Shown here: one piece after another, positions 19,247 to 29,346 of the stretch | Layout: every line of letters starts with the position of its first letter | How positions within the stretch are numbered: position 1 is the stretch's first letter | Source: Sinorhizobium terangae | Lineage (GTDB): Bacteria; Pseudomonadota; Alphaproteobacteria; Rhizobiales; Rhizobiaceae | NCBI RefSeq assembly: GCF_029714365.1 | Contig: NZ_CP121659.1 | Span: forward strand, 2,294,001 to 2,358,000 | Length of the DNA: 64,000 nt | Reading direction: 5' to 3' | Made by a program: the position numbers and the translations under genes | The notes under the pieces: model-generated | Seen by the model: the letters and a program-made list of their open reading frames with translations, nothing else | The model's database searches: none | Told to the model about the DNA's origin: nothing

Positions 19247-19475
19247 TACCCCCCTCTGCCCTGCCGGGCATCTCCCCCACAAGGGGGGAGATTGGCATGC
19301 TTCAACGCTTTCGCAGTTCGCAAACGTCGCACTGCGCACGAATTGATCAGTTGAAGAGGCAGGTGCGGCATTTTCCGCAATGAAACCAACGCGGGCGGAC
19401 AAATGAGGCAGGGAGCCCGCATCGCGCCGATCTCCCCCCTTGTGGGGGAGATGCCCGGCAGGGCAGAGAGGGGTA
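19247..19475. repeat. Inverted pair of palindromic intergenic repeats
   Basis: Two copies of one roughly 49-nt element in opposite orientation, 19247-19295 and 19426-19475, sharing ccctctgccctgccgggcat and the palindromic core ctcccccacaaggggggag. Each folds alone and the two can pair over about 45 bp. They fill the 316-nt gap between the TPP-enzyme gene and the convergent phosphatase-like gene; I see no gene between them. Confidence 0.8.
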
Positions 19476-19509
19476 TCGCAGCGGTTCGCTCGGCAGGCGG
19501 CAAACCTTG

Positions 19510-19848
19510 TCAGCTGCGGATATGCAGCGTTTGCTGATAGACTGCGGTAGAGCGAGCGCCGGAACGGCAATAGCCGAGCATCGGGCGCTGGAACTCGTCG
19601 AGCGCATCGACCATGCGGGTCACCGCGTCGGCGGTCACGCCCATCGGACCGACGGGAATGTGCGTGATCTCCAGACCCAGCTCGGCGGCGCGCGCGGCGA
19701 TCGCATCGAAGGTCGGCTGATCGGGGGTCTCAAAATCCGGGCGGTGGCAGACGATGGACTTGAACCCGAGCGCCTTGATCTCGTCGAGGTCCTCGACCGT
19801 GATCTGGCCGGAGACCGAGTATTCATCGTTGATCTGGCGAATGTCCAT
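19510..19848 (-). CDS. TIGR01244/DUF442-family CX5R phosphatase or sulfurtransferase-like protein
   Basis: 112 residues, alpha/beta phosphatase-like fold. The start MDIRQINDEYSVSGQI and FKSIVCHRPDFETPDQP (about 28-44) match the DUF442 family, and YCRSGARS near residue 92-99 is a complete CX5R loop (Cys nucleophile, Arg). Family members occur alone or fused to a sulfur dioxygenase/beta-lactamase hydrolase (Blh), where they have been linked to sulfide and biofilm metabolism; here it is stand-alone. It lies convergent to the TPP-enzyme gene beyond a repeat pair and 120 nt from the DUF4432 gene on the same strand. Confidence 0.8.
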   Translation of the reverse strand: MDIRQINDEYSVSGQITVEDLDEIKALGFKSIVCHRPDFETPDQPTFDAIAARAAELGLEITHIPVGPMGVTADAVTRMVDALDEFQRPMLGYCRSGARSTAVYQQTLHIRS

Positions 19849-19968
19849 GATGATGCTTCCTCTGAACGGTGTTGCCCTGATTTAGGCCCGGCGTCAGGCG
19901 GCGTCAATCGCAAGAGCGGAGTGAGGAAGGTGTTTCCTCCTGCAGCCCGCACTAGCTATTGCGGCCGA

Positions 19969-20811
19969 TCAGGTCACCGTGAAGGCGAGCGCATAACTGC
20001 GCGACTGGCCGGGCTCGATGACGCCGAGTTCGCCCGATGTGGCCAGTTCCACCCGCTTTGCAAGGCGATGCGACGCCGGTTCGATGCTGATGACATTGGC
20101 ACCGCCGCGCTGGCAGCGCCACATCTGCAAAAACGGCAACGTGTCCACGCGGAACCGAACGGCAAGCCGCCGCCCGCCAAGCCCCGGCAACGGCGTCAAC
20201 GAAACCTCCGACCAGCCGTCCTCGTGATGCGCCGGAATACAGAAATGGGCGCTCTCGCCCTCGCCGAACTGCCAGCCGATCAATCCGCTTTCGAGTGACG
20301 GGGTGACAATACGCGTTTCGCGGCCGAGCAGCCGGCCACCGATATTCATGTGATACATCATCATCGGCGCGAAGGCCGAGTCGCCGACGTTTGTTACGCG
20401 GTCCTCAAGCACCACGCCTTGCCCGTTTTCGGCCACAGACCACCGACGTTCGACGGCGGCCTTGCCGCCAGAGGCGAGATCCACCTCGGTCAGAGCCTGG
20501 CAGCGAGTGCCATCGGCGGACATCTCCGCCCGGATGACGGGTGTGCCTGCAAGCGAACCGTGCAGAGGATAGCGCCTTCCGTCGTCGCGGCCTTCGACGG
20601 CCTCGGGATGGCGGATGTGATCGGGACCGCAGGTAAAGAGAAAGCCGGCGAGCGCATGATCGATCCTGTGGTCGCCATCGGACGGAATGGCCAGACCCGG
20701 AGAAAGGTCGGTGCCATCGAACACGAAGGCAGCGATGTCGAGCGCCGACGAGCGGTCGAACAGGAGGTGGCCAGAGACGCCGTCACGCGTGCTGCACAAG
20801 GTCGTTTCCAT
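19969..20811 (-). CDS. DUF4432 protein, aldose-1-epimerase-like fold
   Basis: About 280 residues. The pattern fits DUF4432, a galactose-mutarotase-like beta-sandwich: AFVFDGTDLSPG, HGSLAGTPV (conserved His-Gly), MMYHMNIGGRLL, and MWRCQRGGANVISIEPASH, where a C-terminal Glu and His would sit at the putative active site. Several in-frame Mets exist at 20859, 20832 and 20811; the last follows CCGGAG at good spacing and is preferred, with moderate certainty. Probably acts on sugars or sugar-like ligands; substrate unknown. Confidence 0.7.
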   Translation of the reverse strand: METTLCSTRDGVSGHLLFDRSSALDIAAFVFDGTDLSPGLAIPSDGDHRIDHALAGFLFTCGPDHIRHPEAVEGRDDGRRYPLHGSLAGTPVIRAEMSADGTRCQALTEVDLASGGKAAVERRWSVAENGQGVVLEDRVTNVGDSAFAPMMMYHMNIGGRLLGRETRIVTPSLESGLIGWQFGEGESAHFCIPAHHEDGWSEVSLTPLPGLGGRRLAVRFRVDTLPFLQMWRCQRGGANVISIEPASHRLAKRVELATSGELGVIEPGQSRSYALAFTVT

Positions 20812-21129
20812 AGATTGCTCCGGCTGGCGCATGCGAATCACGCGCACGTGCAAATGCATGATAAGGCAAAGCAAAACGCTCCGAGCATGATAATTTCCGG
20901 CTGAACAATCGGGCTTCGAGGGCGTTACCGACAGAGACGGAGGAGGAACAACGGCAAGGAACATCTCAGGCGCCTTGTCCGCCTCATTCTCCCCTGTTGA
21001 AACCGACGCCAGACCGATCTACTAGGGTTTAACGGATCGGTCAGGATGAATTTTAACCAACCGTTCACGATGGATTCACTTTTTTCACATTAACGTCCAA
21101 ATCGGCATGTACCGCCCGGATCAATCATC
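20812..21129. other. 318-nt divergent intergenic region with a hairpin
   Basis: No credible gene. Contains an 8-bp inverted repeat gaccgatc/gatcggtc (21012-21019, 21035-21042) and an A/T-rich stretch (21046-21090) just before the L,D-transpeptidase gene, a likely promoter region. I could not define a clear -35/-10 pair. Confidence 0.4.
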
Positions 21130-22527
21130 ATGAAAACAGGTTCTATCGTGACGACTGCGACCCGCACCGGTCTCTCGCTTCTCGCCGCAGCCGGCCTCTT
21201 GATCGTGGAGCTTGCACCTGCCTCCGCGCAGGAAGGCTATTCCCGCGGCGGTGGCGATGTCATCCTGGTTACCCCGAACGGCGAAATTCTCGACTACATG
21301 CCGGGACGGGACGAGGTGCGCGCCATGCGCGACCACCGCGGCCGCACCGTCCTCGTCGATCCCTGGGGCAATATCGTCGCGACAGTGATGCCGTCGGACG
21401 GCTACGGCAGGGCCCGCCGCCGGCAAAGCGACGTCGATGTCTATTCGAACGACGGCTATGGCTACCGCGACGATGGCTACCAAGACCGCGGCTACGGCTA
21501 TTCCGAGCCCGGTGAGTTTACGGGCACGGTCCCGGACTACCGCGAACCGGCCCCTGTCGAGCGCGAGGAGTTGCGAGACAACCTGCCCGGCCTCATGGAC
21601 GGCAGCGAGCAGGCGGCCTACGATCCGCGATATGACGAGCCGCTTAGACAGCCGATGCCGCCGGCGATCTCGGTGAAGGGCAAATCGCGTGCGGAAATCA
21701 CCGCGCTGCAGGTGTTTCTCGACCGCGAGGGCTTCTCGCCGGGCGTGATCGACGGCAAGATGGGCTCGAACGTCACCAAGGCCATCGAAGCCTGGCAGCA
21801 GGCGACCGGCGAGACGCTTGATCCGAACAACACCGAGGACATTCTCGAACGGCTGCGTTTCAACGGCGGCCTGCCGATCACCACCTACACGATCACCGCT
21901 ACCGACGCGGCCGGGCCTTATGTCGCGGCGATCCCGGAAGACTATGCCCACAAGGCGATGCTTCCGCATCTCTCCTTCACGTCCACAGTCGAGATGCTCG
22001 GCGAGAAGTTCCACATGGACGAGAACTACCTGCGCGAACTCAATCCCGGCGTCGATTTTTCCATTCCGGGTACGATTATCAAGGTGATCAATCCAGGCCC
22101 GAACAAGGCGGGCAAGGTCGCGCGGATCGTGGCCGACAAGGGTCGCAAGCAGGTGCTCGCCTACGATGAGGCCGACAAGCTCATTGCCGCTTATCCTTCT
22201 ACGATCGGCTCGTCGGACACGCCCTCCCCGTCCGGCATCGTTTCGGTCGAGCGGATCGCCTTCGATCCGGGCTATACCTACAATCCGAGGATCAACTTCC
22301 AGCAGGGCGCGAACGACAAGATTCTAACCCTGCAGCCCGGACCGAACGGGCCAGTCGGCACGGTCTGGATCGCACTGTCGAAGCCGACTTACGGCATTCA
22401 CGGTACCCCCGACCCGTCGAAAATCGGCAAGACCCAAAGCCACGGCTGCATTCGCCTCACCAACTGGGATGCGACCGAACTCGGCAAGATGGTGAGCAAG
22501 GGCGTGACGGTCGAGTTCGTCGATTGA
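21130..22527 (+). CDS. L,D-transpeptidase (YkuD) with peptidoglycan-binding and LysM-like domains
   Basis: 465-residue exported enzyme that forms 3-3 peptidoglycan cross-links or attaches proteins to peptidoglycan. Signal peptide to about residue 33 (cleavage near ASAQE). Residues about 90-150 are Tyr/Gly/Asp-rich (GYGYRDDGYQDRGYGY). A PG_binding_1 domain lies near 178-238 (ALQVFLDREGFSPGVIDGKMG). A LysM-like segment (FTSTVEMLGEKFHMDENYLR) is near 283-320. The C-terminal YkuD domain (about 330-465) has the full signature HGTPDPSKIGKTQSHGCIRL with the catalytic Cys in SHGC. In Rhizobiales, L,D-transpeptidases are important in polar growth (established); which paralogue this is cannot be told. 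Confidence 0.92.
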   Translation: MKTGSIVTTATRTGLSLLAAAGLLIVELAPASAQEGYSRGGGDVILVTPNGEILDYMPGRDEVRAMRDHRGRTVLVDPWGNIVATVMPSDGYGRARRRQSDVDVYSNDGYGYRDDGYQDRGYGYSEPGEFTGTVPDYREPAPVEREELRDNLPGLMDGSEQAAYDPRYDEPLRQPMPPAISVKGKSRAEITALQVFLDREGFSPGVIDGKMGSNVTKAIEAWQQATGETLDPNNTEDILERLRFNGGLPITTYTITATDAAGPYVAAIPEDYAHKAMLPHLSFTSTVEMLGEKFHMDENYLRELNPGVDFSIPGTIIKVINPGPNKAGKVARIVADKGRKQVLAYDEADKLIAAYPSTIGSSDTPSPSGIVSVERIAFDPGYTYNPRINFQQGANDKILTLQPGPNGPVGTVWIALSKPTYGIHGTPDPSKIGKTQSHGCIRLTNWDATELGKMVSKGVTVEFVD

Positions 22528-22656
22528 TCCTGGAGCCTGCCCGGCGAAGGGCATGCTCTCCTCCCTCGTGATCCCATCCGGAAGCGGCCCTCCAAGAGTG
22601 CGCAAGCAGGCGATTTCCTGATCGCATTTTGCGGCGGCCAGCCGGCATTGCACGTC

Positions 22657-22700
22657 TTCATGACCTCATGAAACATTGTCATGAAAAACTTTGTGACAAT
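22657..22700. promoter_or_regulatory. Clustered palindromes upstream of the FAD oxidoreductase
   Basis: A perfect palindrome TTCATGACCTCATGAA (22657-22672), a further direct TCATGAA at 22679-22685, and an overlapping inverted repeat ATTGTCA (22675-22681) / TGACAAT (22694-22700). Likely regulator binding sites 105-150 nt before the gene; the regulator is unknown. Confidence 0.45.
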
Positions 22701-22804
22701 GGTTCTATCACTGGCGAAAAGTTTTCCATCACGATCAATCGGTGCAGGATATGATGGGTTTGCGGCCCTTCTTGTCCCGCTTCGAAGACAAAGGAATGTC
22801 CGCA

Positions 22805-24094
22805 ATGGCAACGGAGCGTGCTCTCCCCAACCTCTGGCATGCGACGGCACCGGCCGCGCCTGAAACCGGTCCGCTGACCGGCGACCTGAGCACCGACGTA
22901 GCGATCATCGGCGGCGGCTTTACCGGTCTCTCCGCCGCGCTGCATCTTGCGGAAAAGGGCGTGAAGGCAACCGTGGTCGAAGCGCGGATGATCGGCTTCG
23001 GCGGCTCCGGGCGCAACGTCGGTCTCGTCAATGCCGGCATGTGGGTAAAGCCGGACGATCTCGTCGCAACTCTCGGCGCTGACGCAGGAAACCGCTTGTT
23101 GAAGGAACTCGGCGACGGTCCGTCGCTGGTCTACGATCTGGTCGCGAAACACGACATGCAGTGCGAAGCCGTGCGCAACGGCACGCTCCACATGGCTGTC
23201 GGTGCCGAAGGACTCAAGGACATTAAGGATCGCGAGGCGCAGTGGAAGAAGCGCGGCGCGCCCGTCGAAGTCCTCTCGGCCGACAAGACGCATGTGGTTT
23301 CCGGCGCCGAGGGCTTTGCCGGCGCCCTCCTCGACCGCCGCGCCGGAACGATCCAGCCGCTCGCCTACGCGAGGGGACTGGCCCGTGCAGCGCTCGCGGC
23401 CGGCGCGAGCATCTTTACCGATACTCCGCTCGTTGCCGCCACACGCCAGGGGGATCTGTGGAAACTGAAGGCCGGCCGGGGTACCATTATCGCCCGCCAT
23501 GTCATTCTGGCGACCAACGCCTATGGCGGGCTCGTTCCCGACGCGCCGTGGAAGGCGCATACGCAGGAATTGACGATCCTCCCCTATTTCCAGTTCGCCA
23601 CCAATCCGCTTCCCGAAAAGGTCGCAGCACGAATCCTGCCGGAGCGTCAGGGTACCTGGGACACCGGGCTCGTGATGACCTCCTTTCGCATGGACCAGCA
23701 GAACCGGCTGATCTTCGGTTCGATCGGCCGCCTCGACGCCATCGCGGAGGGCACGCATCGCGCCTTCGCAGCCCGCTCGTTGCGCAAGCTCTTCCCCTAT
23801 ATCGGCGATTTCCGCTTCGAGTACTGGTGGGACGGCAGCATCGGCATGACGACCAACAACCTGCCCGCCATGCACCTGCTCGCGCCAAACGTCGTTTCGG
23901 TGAGCGGCTACAATGGCCGCGGCATTGCGCCAGGAACTGTCTTCGGGCGTGCGCTCGCCGGCCACGTGATGGGCGACGACTCGGCAATCCCGCTTTCAGA
24001 AACGCCGATTACGCCCGATCCGTGGCGGACCGTAAAATCGGCGTTTTATCACGCCGGCGCGCAGGCAAAGCACTTCGTCGATCGGCGTTTTTGA
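22805..24094 (+). CDS. FAD-dependent amine oxidoreductase, PuuB/OrdL-like (DAO family)
   Basis: 429 residues from the ATG at 22805 (AAGGA 9 nt upstream; a Met at 22796 is also possible). The N-terminal LWHATAPAAPETGPLTGDLS followed by VAIIGGGFTGLSAALHLAEKG (Rossmann GxGxxG, about 30-50) and the partial second motif GFGGSGRNVGLVNAGMW are typical of gamma-glutamylputrescine oxidase (PuuB) relatives. C-terminal GYNGRGIAPGTVFGRALA is the FAD-closing motif. In the family, the enzyme oxidises the amine of a gamma-glutamylated or free amine to an aldehyde. It lies 2 kb from the Puu-like operon at 25-31.8 kb but on the other strand, with its own palindromic promoter region; a shared pathway is possible, not proven. 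Confidence 0.78.
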   Translation: MATERALPNLWHATAPAAPETGPLTGDLSTDVAIIGGGFTGLSAALHLAEKGVKATVVEARMIGFGGSGRNVGLVNAGMWVKPDDLVATLGADAGNRLLKELGDGPSLVYDLVAKHDMQCEAVRNGTLHMAVGAEGLKDIKDREAQWKKRGAPVEVLSADKTHVVSGAEGFAGALLDRRAGTIQPLAYARGLARAALAAGASIFTDTPLVAATRQGDLWKLKAGRGTIIARHVILATNAYGGLVPDAPWKAHTQELTILPYFQFATNPLPEKVAARILPERQGTWDTGLVMTSFRMDQQNRLIFGSIGRLDAIAEGTHRAFAARSLRKLFPYIGDFRFEYWWDGSIGMTTNNLPAMHLLAPNVVSVSGYNGRGIAPGTVFGRALAGHVMGDDSAIPLSETPITPDPWRTVKSAFYHAGAQAKHFVDRRF

Positions 24095-24251
24095 AGAGCA
24101 CCCATTTCTGCTATGACCTCCTGGAGGCCGGTCGCCTGCTCGGCGGTGCCGGTGCGTATTGCGCCGAAGATCGAGCTCGCCTCGTCCACGTGCGCCGGGA
24201 TCTAAGGAAGCCTCCGCTTGCCAGCCATTCGGCGCAGGGCGGGAACGCTGA

Positions 24252-24971
24252 CTACGCGGCGCGCAATTGCGCCCAGGACGGCACCCGCGCAGCCCAGGAC
24301 CGCTGATAGCGAACGGGCAGCAGCGCCAGAACCTCCTGAGCGAGCGCAAGCGCATTCTCGCGCGCTTTGTCGAGATTGCTGACGCGGCCGGCGTCCATCG
24401 TCTGCAGCGTTCCGCCGCATTCGAAAATCTCGCGGTAGGCGGCGCGTTCGACGATCGGCGTTTCGAGCATCGCAACGCCGCGCGACGCAAGCAGCGTCTT
24501 GATGGTCTGGAGCGCACGTGTGGTCACCAGCGAGTTGACGCGCGTGAGCACGACTGAATGCTTGATGCGAACCGTCGCCTTTTGTTCGATGTGGCGGATC
24601 AGTTCCAGGATCTGGACGGCGCCCTGCGCGTCCATCGCGCACCCTTGGACCGGGATCAGCACCTGATCGGAAAGGCCGAGCGCCAGTGCGACGATTGCAT
24701 CCTTGGCTCCGGCGAGATCGATGACGATGAAATCGACCTCGTCCTTCAGTTCGCGGATATGGCAGGGCAGCGAAGCTGGTGTGATGTGCGAAATCACTTC
24801 GAGATTGGCGACACGGCCGGAAACTTCCGACCAGCGCGTGATCCAGCGCTGTGGATCCGCGTCGAGCACCACCACCCTGTTGCCCTGTCTCGCCAGTTCC
24901 GTCGACAGGATCAATGCCGCCGTCGTCTTGCCGGCGCCGCCTTTTGCGTTGGCAAATGTGATGACCGCCAT
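24252..24971 (-). CDS. Orphan ParA-family ATPase
   Basis: 239 residues. Deviant Walker A KGGAGKTT (residues about 9-16) in MAVITFANAKGGAGKTTAAL, switch I VVLDADPQRW (about 36-45) and Walker B-like FIVIDLAG (about 82-89), as in ParA/MinD/VirC1 proteins. No ParB gene or parS-like sites adjoin it, so a partition role for a replicon is unlikely. Such orphans position other cell structures or act like VirC1 (inference). A purine-rich GAGGTGG precedes the ATG at 24971; the frame also permits a Met 4 codons earlier, inside that site. It stands alone between the PuuB-like gene and the alcohol dehydrogenase operon. Confidence 0.78.
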   Translation of the reverse strand: MAVITFANAKGGAGKTTAALILSTELARQGNRVVVLDADPQRWITRWSEVSGRVANLEVISHITPASLPCHIRELKDEVDFIVIDLAGAKDAIVALALGLSDQVLIPVQGCAMDAQGAVQILELIRHIEQKATVRIKHSVVLTRVNSLVTTRALQTIKTLLASRGVAMLETPIVERAAYREIFECGGTLQTMDAGRVSNLDKARENALALAQEVLALLPVRYQRSWAARVPSWAQLRAA

Positions 24972-25121
24972 CTTCCACCTCATTCCGTCATTGTTTCAAA
25001 GCCCCGCTCGAAGCATCGACGGCGCCCTTAACAGAGCCTTTCAGAACATGGTTAACGAAATGGAAATTTTTGGCAGGCAAAGATTAACCGCGGATCTGAG
25101 AACCGAAGGCAAGGAAATGAA

Positions 25122-25151
25122 AAGCCCGGAAAACTAAGGCTCTCCGGGCTT
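25122..25151 (-). terminator. Terminator of the alcohol/aldehyde dehydrogenase operon
   Basis: On the minus strand the stem aagcccgga / tccgggctt (25143-25151, 25122-25130), 12-nt loop, is followed by ttcattt. It lies 24 nt beyond the alcohol dehydrogenase stop. Confidence 0.75.
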
Positions 25152-25175
25152 CGGAAAAATTAACGCGATTCCGGC

Positions 25176-26317
25176 TCAGATGCTTTCTCTGAACAGTTTT
25201 TTCGCCGCGTCGAGGGTCAGTTCCACCGGGTTGCCGCCGGCAGTCGGGTCGACGATCGCCATTTCCGCCATTTCATCGATGCGGTCGGTGCCGACGCCGA
25301 GCACGGAAAGCTTGTCCGGCACGCCGAGTTCTTCGCGCAGCTTCAGCACGTAGTCGTAGAAACCGTCGAAACCGCCGGCGATGCCGAGATAGGCGGCAGC
25401 GCGGGCGATCTTGTCCTCGATTGCCGGGCGGTTGAAGCGCAGCACCGGCGGCATTACGACGGCATTGGTCATGCCGTGATGGGTGTTGTAGATCGCGCCG
25501 ACCGGATGGGAGAGCGAATGGATCGCGCCGAGTCCTTTCTGGAACGCGACCGCACCCATCGCTGCGGCACTCATCATGTTGGCGCGCGCTTCGATATCTG
25601 TGCCGTCCTTGTAGGCGCGCGGCAGGTATTCCTTGACGAGCCGCATGCCTTCGAGCGCAATGCCCGCCGACATCGGATGGTAGAAGGGCGAGGAATAGGC
25701 CTCCAGGCAGTGGGCGAAGGCATCCATGCCGGTACCGGCCGTGATGACCTTGGGCATGCCGACCGTCAGCTCCGGATCGCAGATCGTCACTCCCGGCAGG
25801 AACTTCGGGTGGAAGATCACCTTCTTCACGTGACTCGCCGAATTGGTGATGACGCTGGCGCGCCCCACTTCCGAACCAGTGCCGGCCGTCGTCGGAACAG
25901 CGACGATCGGAGCAATCCCTTCCACGCTCGCGCGCGTCCACCAGTCGCCGATATCCTCGAAATCCCAGACCGGCCGCGTCTGGCCGACCATGAAGGCGAC
26001 GCATTTGCCGAGATCGAGGCCGGAACCGCCGCCGAAGGCAACGACGCCGTCATGGCCGCCGTCCTTGAATGCCTTCACGCCGGCTTCCAGGTTCTTGTCG
26101 TTCGGATTCGGGTCGACGTCCGCAAAGATGGCGCGGCCAAGGCCGCCAGCCTCGAGGATATCGAGCGCATTCTGCGTGATCGCCATCGGCGCAAGGCCAC
26201 GGTCGGTTACGAGCAGCGGCTTTTTCATGCCGAGCGCCTTGCAATGGTCGGCAAGCTCCTTGATTCGGCCGGCGCCGAACTTGACGGCGGTCGGATAGCT
26301 CCAGTTGGCGGTGATGG

Positions 26318-26321
<4 letters not shown>
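25176..26321 (-). CDS. Iron-containing alcohol dehydrogenase
   Basis: 381 residues, group III metal-dependent NAD(P) alcohol dehydrogenase. N-terminal dinucleotide-binding part with GVVAFGGGSGLDLGKCVAFM (about residues 94-113) and VPTTAGTGSEV (about 140). Metal ligands expected in DAFAHCLEAYSSPFYHP (about 196-212) and ALGAIHSLSHPVGAIYNTHHG (about 262-282), where Asp and three His are present. Translationally coupled to the upstream aldehyde dehydrogenase gene (4-nt overlap 26318-26321). The pair would oxidise an alcohol to an acid through the aldehyde. Last gene of the operon before a terminator. Confidence 0.9.
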
Positions 26322-27712
<1,391 letters not shown>

Positions 27713-27748
27713 CCTGTTTCTGCCTAATTAAAACTTTCCCCGCCAGTT

Positions 27749-27882
27749 TCCCCTCCCCAAGGGGCTTGCTGACGGCATCGCTTTCGCCCAACCCAACGTC
27801 TCCACGAGTGGGGACGTTTCGGGCTACCGAAAGGGACGCGGCAAAGGAGCCCCTCCCCTTGTGGGAAGGGGTTGGGGAGGGG
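27749..27882. repeat. Inverted C/G-tract repeat pair inside the Puu-like operon
   Basis: cccctccccaa (27750-27760) pairs with ttggggagggg (27872-27882); each half also has its own small palindrome (ccccaagggg; ccccttgtgggaagggg). Located in the 176-nt gap between the GS-like and aldehyde dehydrogenase genes. Confidence 0.65.
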
Positions 27883-27888
27883 TCACAT

Positions 27889-29253
27889 TTACGCTCTTTC
27901 GAAACCGCGTGCGACCTCCCAGTCGGTCACCCGCCGGTCATATTCCTCCTGCTCCCAGCGTGCCGCGCGGGTATAATGGTCGATGACGTCGTCGCCGAAG
28001 GCGGCGCGCAGCATCTTCGAACCGGTCAGCGCCTCGGTTGCGTCCCTCAGCGTGTGCGGGATCTCGCGTATATCCGTGCCGTGATAGGCATCGCCGACGA
28101 ACGGCGCTTCGAGTTCCATCTTGCCCTCGATGCCGGAAATGCCGGCGGCGATCAATGCGGCAAAGGCAAGGTACGGGTTGAGGTCGGAACCGCCGACGCG
28201 GCATTCGATGCGGATCGCCTTGGTGTCCTCGCCGCAGAGGCGATAGCCGGCGGTACGGTTGTCCTTGCTCCAGATCGCCTTGGTCGGCGCGAATGTGCCC
28301 GCCATGAAGCGCTTGTAGGAATTGATGTAAGGCGCCAGGAAATAGGTGATCTCGCTCGCATGGGTCAGAAGACCAGCCACGTAGTGCCGCATCAGTTCCG
28401 ACATGCCGTAATGCGCGCTCTTGTCGAAGAAGAGCGGCGTCTCGCCCTCGGCACTCCAGAGCGACTGGTGGATATGCGAGGAAGAGCCGGCAGCCGAATA
28501 GTTCCACTTAGCGAGGAAGGTGATGGCCTTGCCGCGCTGCCAGGCGATTTCCTTGCAGCCGTTCTTGATGATCGCATGGCGGTCGGCCATGGTCAGCGCA
28601 TCGGCATAGCGGACGTTGATTTCCTCCTGGCCGGCCGAGGCCTCGCCCTTGGAATTTTCGACCGGAATGCCGGCCCCCTGGAGACCGTTGCGGATCGCCC
28701 GCATCACGTCCTCTTCCTTGGTCGTCTGGAAGATGTGATAGTCCTCATTGTAGCCGCTGGCGAGCTGCAGGTCGCGATAGCCGGACTGGCGCGCATCGTC
28801 ATAGGATTGGTCGAAGAGGAAGAATTCCAGCTCGCTCGCCATGAAGGCCTTTAGGCCCATCGCCTCCAGCCGTCCGATCTGCTTCTTGAGGATGGCCCGG
28901 GGCGAATGCGGCACCTCTTCGTGCGTGTGGTGGTCGAGCACGTCGCAGAGCACCAGCGCCGTGCCTTCGAGCCACGGAATGCGCCGAAGCGTCGCGAGAT
29001 CCGGCCTCATCGTATAGTCGCCATAGCCCTTCTCCCAGCTTGTCGCCTTGTAGCCGGAGACGGTCTCCATCTCGATGTCGGTCGCAAGCAGATAGTTGCA
29101 GCTATGCGTTTCCTTCCACGCGCTTTCGACGAAATATTCCGCATGGAAGCGCTTGCCCATCAGGCGCCCCTGCATGTCTACCTGGCAGGCAAGCACCGTG
29201 TCGATGCGGCCGGCGGCAACATCCTCTTTCAGTTCCTCGAACGAATAGCTCAT
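27889..29253 (-). CDS. Glutamine-synthetase-family gamma-glutamyl-amine ligase (PuuA-like)
   Basis: 454 residues, GS type I fold without the usual GlnA features. Seen: DMQGRLMGKRFHAEYF near the N-terminus (about 26-41), SELEFFLFDQSYDDAR (about 140-155, metal-binding Glu residues), a GSSSHIHQSL motif (about 255-265, corresponding to GSGMHxH of GS), and a C-terminal basic site at IWSKDNRTAGYRL and IECRVGGSDLNPYLAFAALIAAG. Such proteins ligate glutamate to amines (putrescine in PuuA, ethanolamine or isopropylamine in relatives) instead of ammonia. The operon partners (APC permease, aldehyde dehydrogenase, hydrolase) support an amine-catabolic role. Exact amine unknown. Confidence 0.85.
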   Translation of the reverse strand: MSYSFEELKEDVAAGRIDTVLACQVDMQGRLMGKRFHAEYFVESAWKETHSCNYLLATDIEMETVSGYKATSWEKGYGDYTMRPDLATLRRIPWLEGTALVLCDVLDHHTHEEVPHSPRAILKKQIGRLEAMGLKAFMASELEFFLFDQSYDDARQSGYRDLQLASGYNEDYHIFQTTKEEDVMRAIRNGLQGAGIPVENSKGEASAGQEEINVRYADALTMADRHAIIKNGCKEIAWQRGKAITFLAKWNYSAAGSSSHIHQSLWSAEGETPLFFDKSAHYGMSELMRHYVAGLLTHASEITYFLAPYINSYKRFMAGTFAPTKAIWSKDNRTAGYRLCGEDTKAIRIECRVGGSDLNPYLAFAALIAAGISGIEGKMELEAPFVGDAYHGTDIREIPHTLRDATEALTGSKMLRAAFGDDVIDHYTRAARWEQEEYDRRVTDWEVARGFERA

Positions 29254-29346
29254 GAAAGCACCATCCCATGTTTCGGTGCGGCCGTTCCCGTGGCCGCAAA
29301 AATGAGGCGGAAGCCGCAGCCGCGGCCCCGCCCTCTTGGTGTTTGA

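Noticed and set aside
24252..24971. ParA gene as part of a plasmid partition or replication locus
   Set aside because: No ParB, RepB/RepC or iteron-like repeats nearby; neighbours are ordinary metabolic genes.
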